A DNA stretch of 15,201 bases from Candidatus Omnitrophica bacterium UBA1443 (lineage in GTDB: Bacteria > Omnitrophota > Omnitrophia > Omnitrophales > Aquincolibacteriaceae). The stretch lies in the NCBI GenBank assembly GCA_002329545.1, contig DCTJ01000058.1, positions 9,078 through 24,278 of the forward strand. Direction: 5' to 3'. Position 1 is the stretch's first letter. The DNA itself is not shown here. More notes on this DNA, generated by a model. That model was not told where the DNA came from, did not search any database, and was given only the letters and a program-made list of their open reading frames with translations.

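Overview
The whole window is the interior of one giant protein-coding gene on the + strand. Reading frame 1 is open from base 1 to base 15201: 5,067 consecutive codons with no TAA, TAG or TGA, and with neither the true start nor the true stop in view. I translated every codon by hand. No second gene, RNA gene, intergenic gap, promoter, terminator, mobile element or CRISPR array is supported. The many shorter open frames on both strands are shadows of this frame. Residue numbers below count from the first codon of the window.

A gene this long, a mid-range base composition, and a GGFHTPGI-type module near residue 207 that I recognise from memory together suggest an uncultivated bacterium of the Omnitrophota (former OP3) or a relative. 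That group is known for giant genes. The assignment is an inference and no taxonomic marker gene is present.

Layout of the visible protein: (a) residues 1-240, a helical segment ending in the GGFHT motif; (b) 241-580 and 611-954, mixed alpha/beta regions of unknown function separated by a Pro/Gly linker; (c) two membrane segments, about 959-978 and 1198-1215, enclosing a basic, coiled-coil-prone loop; (d) a Gly/Ser linker, helical spacers and acidic Pro-rich linkers up to residue 1680; (e) an Ala/Gly-rich segment, 1681-1749; (f) 1780-3400, six consecutive degenerate units that each look like one structural repeat of the TolC/outer-membrane efflux protein (OEP) family; (g) 3401-5067, a long, mostly helical region that I cannot assign.

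The main discovery candidate is (f). TolC is a homotrimer whose protomer holds two repeats, giving six repeats and a 12-stranded barrel. Here I count six strand-hairpin/helix units in a single chain, which would make a complete 12-stranded barrel with its alpha-helical periplasmic tunnel from one polypeptide. With the upstream pair of membrane segments, the chain would be anchored in the inner membrane, cross the periplasm and form a pore in the outer membrane. The visible part has only two cysteines in 5,067 residues, which fits an extracytoplasmic protein. The fold assignment rests on pattern recognition and needs structure prediction or profile searches to confirm.
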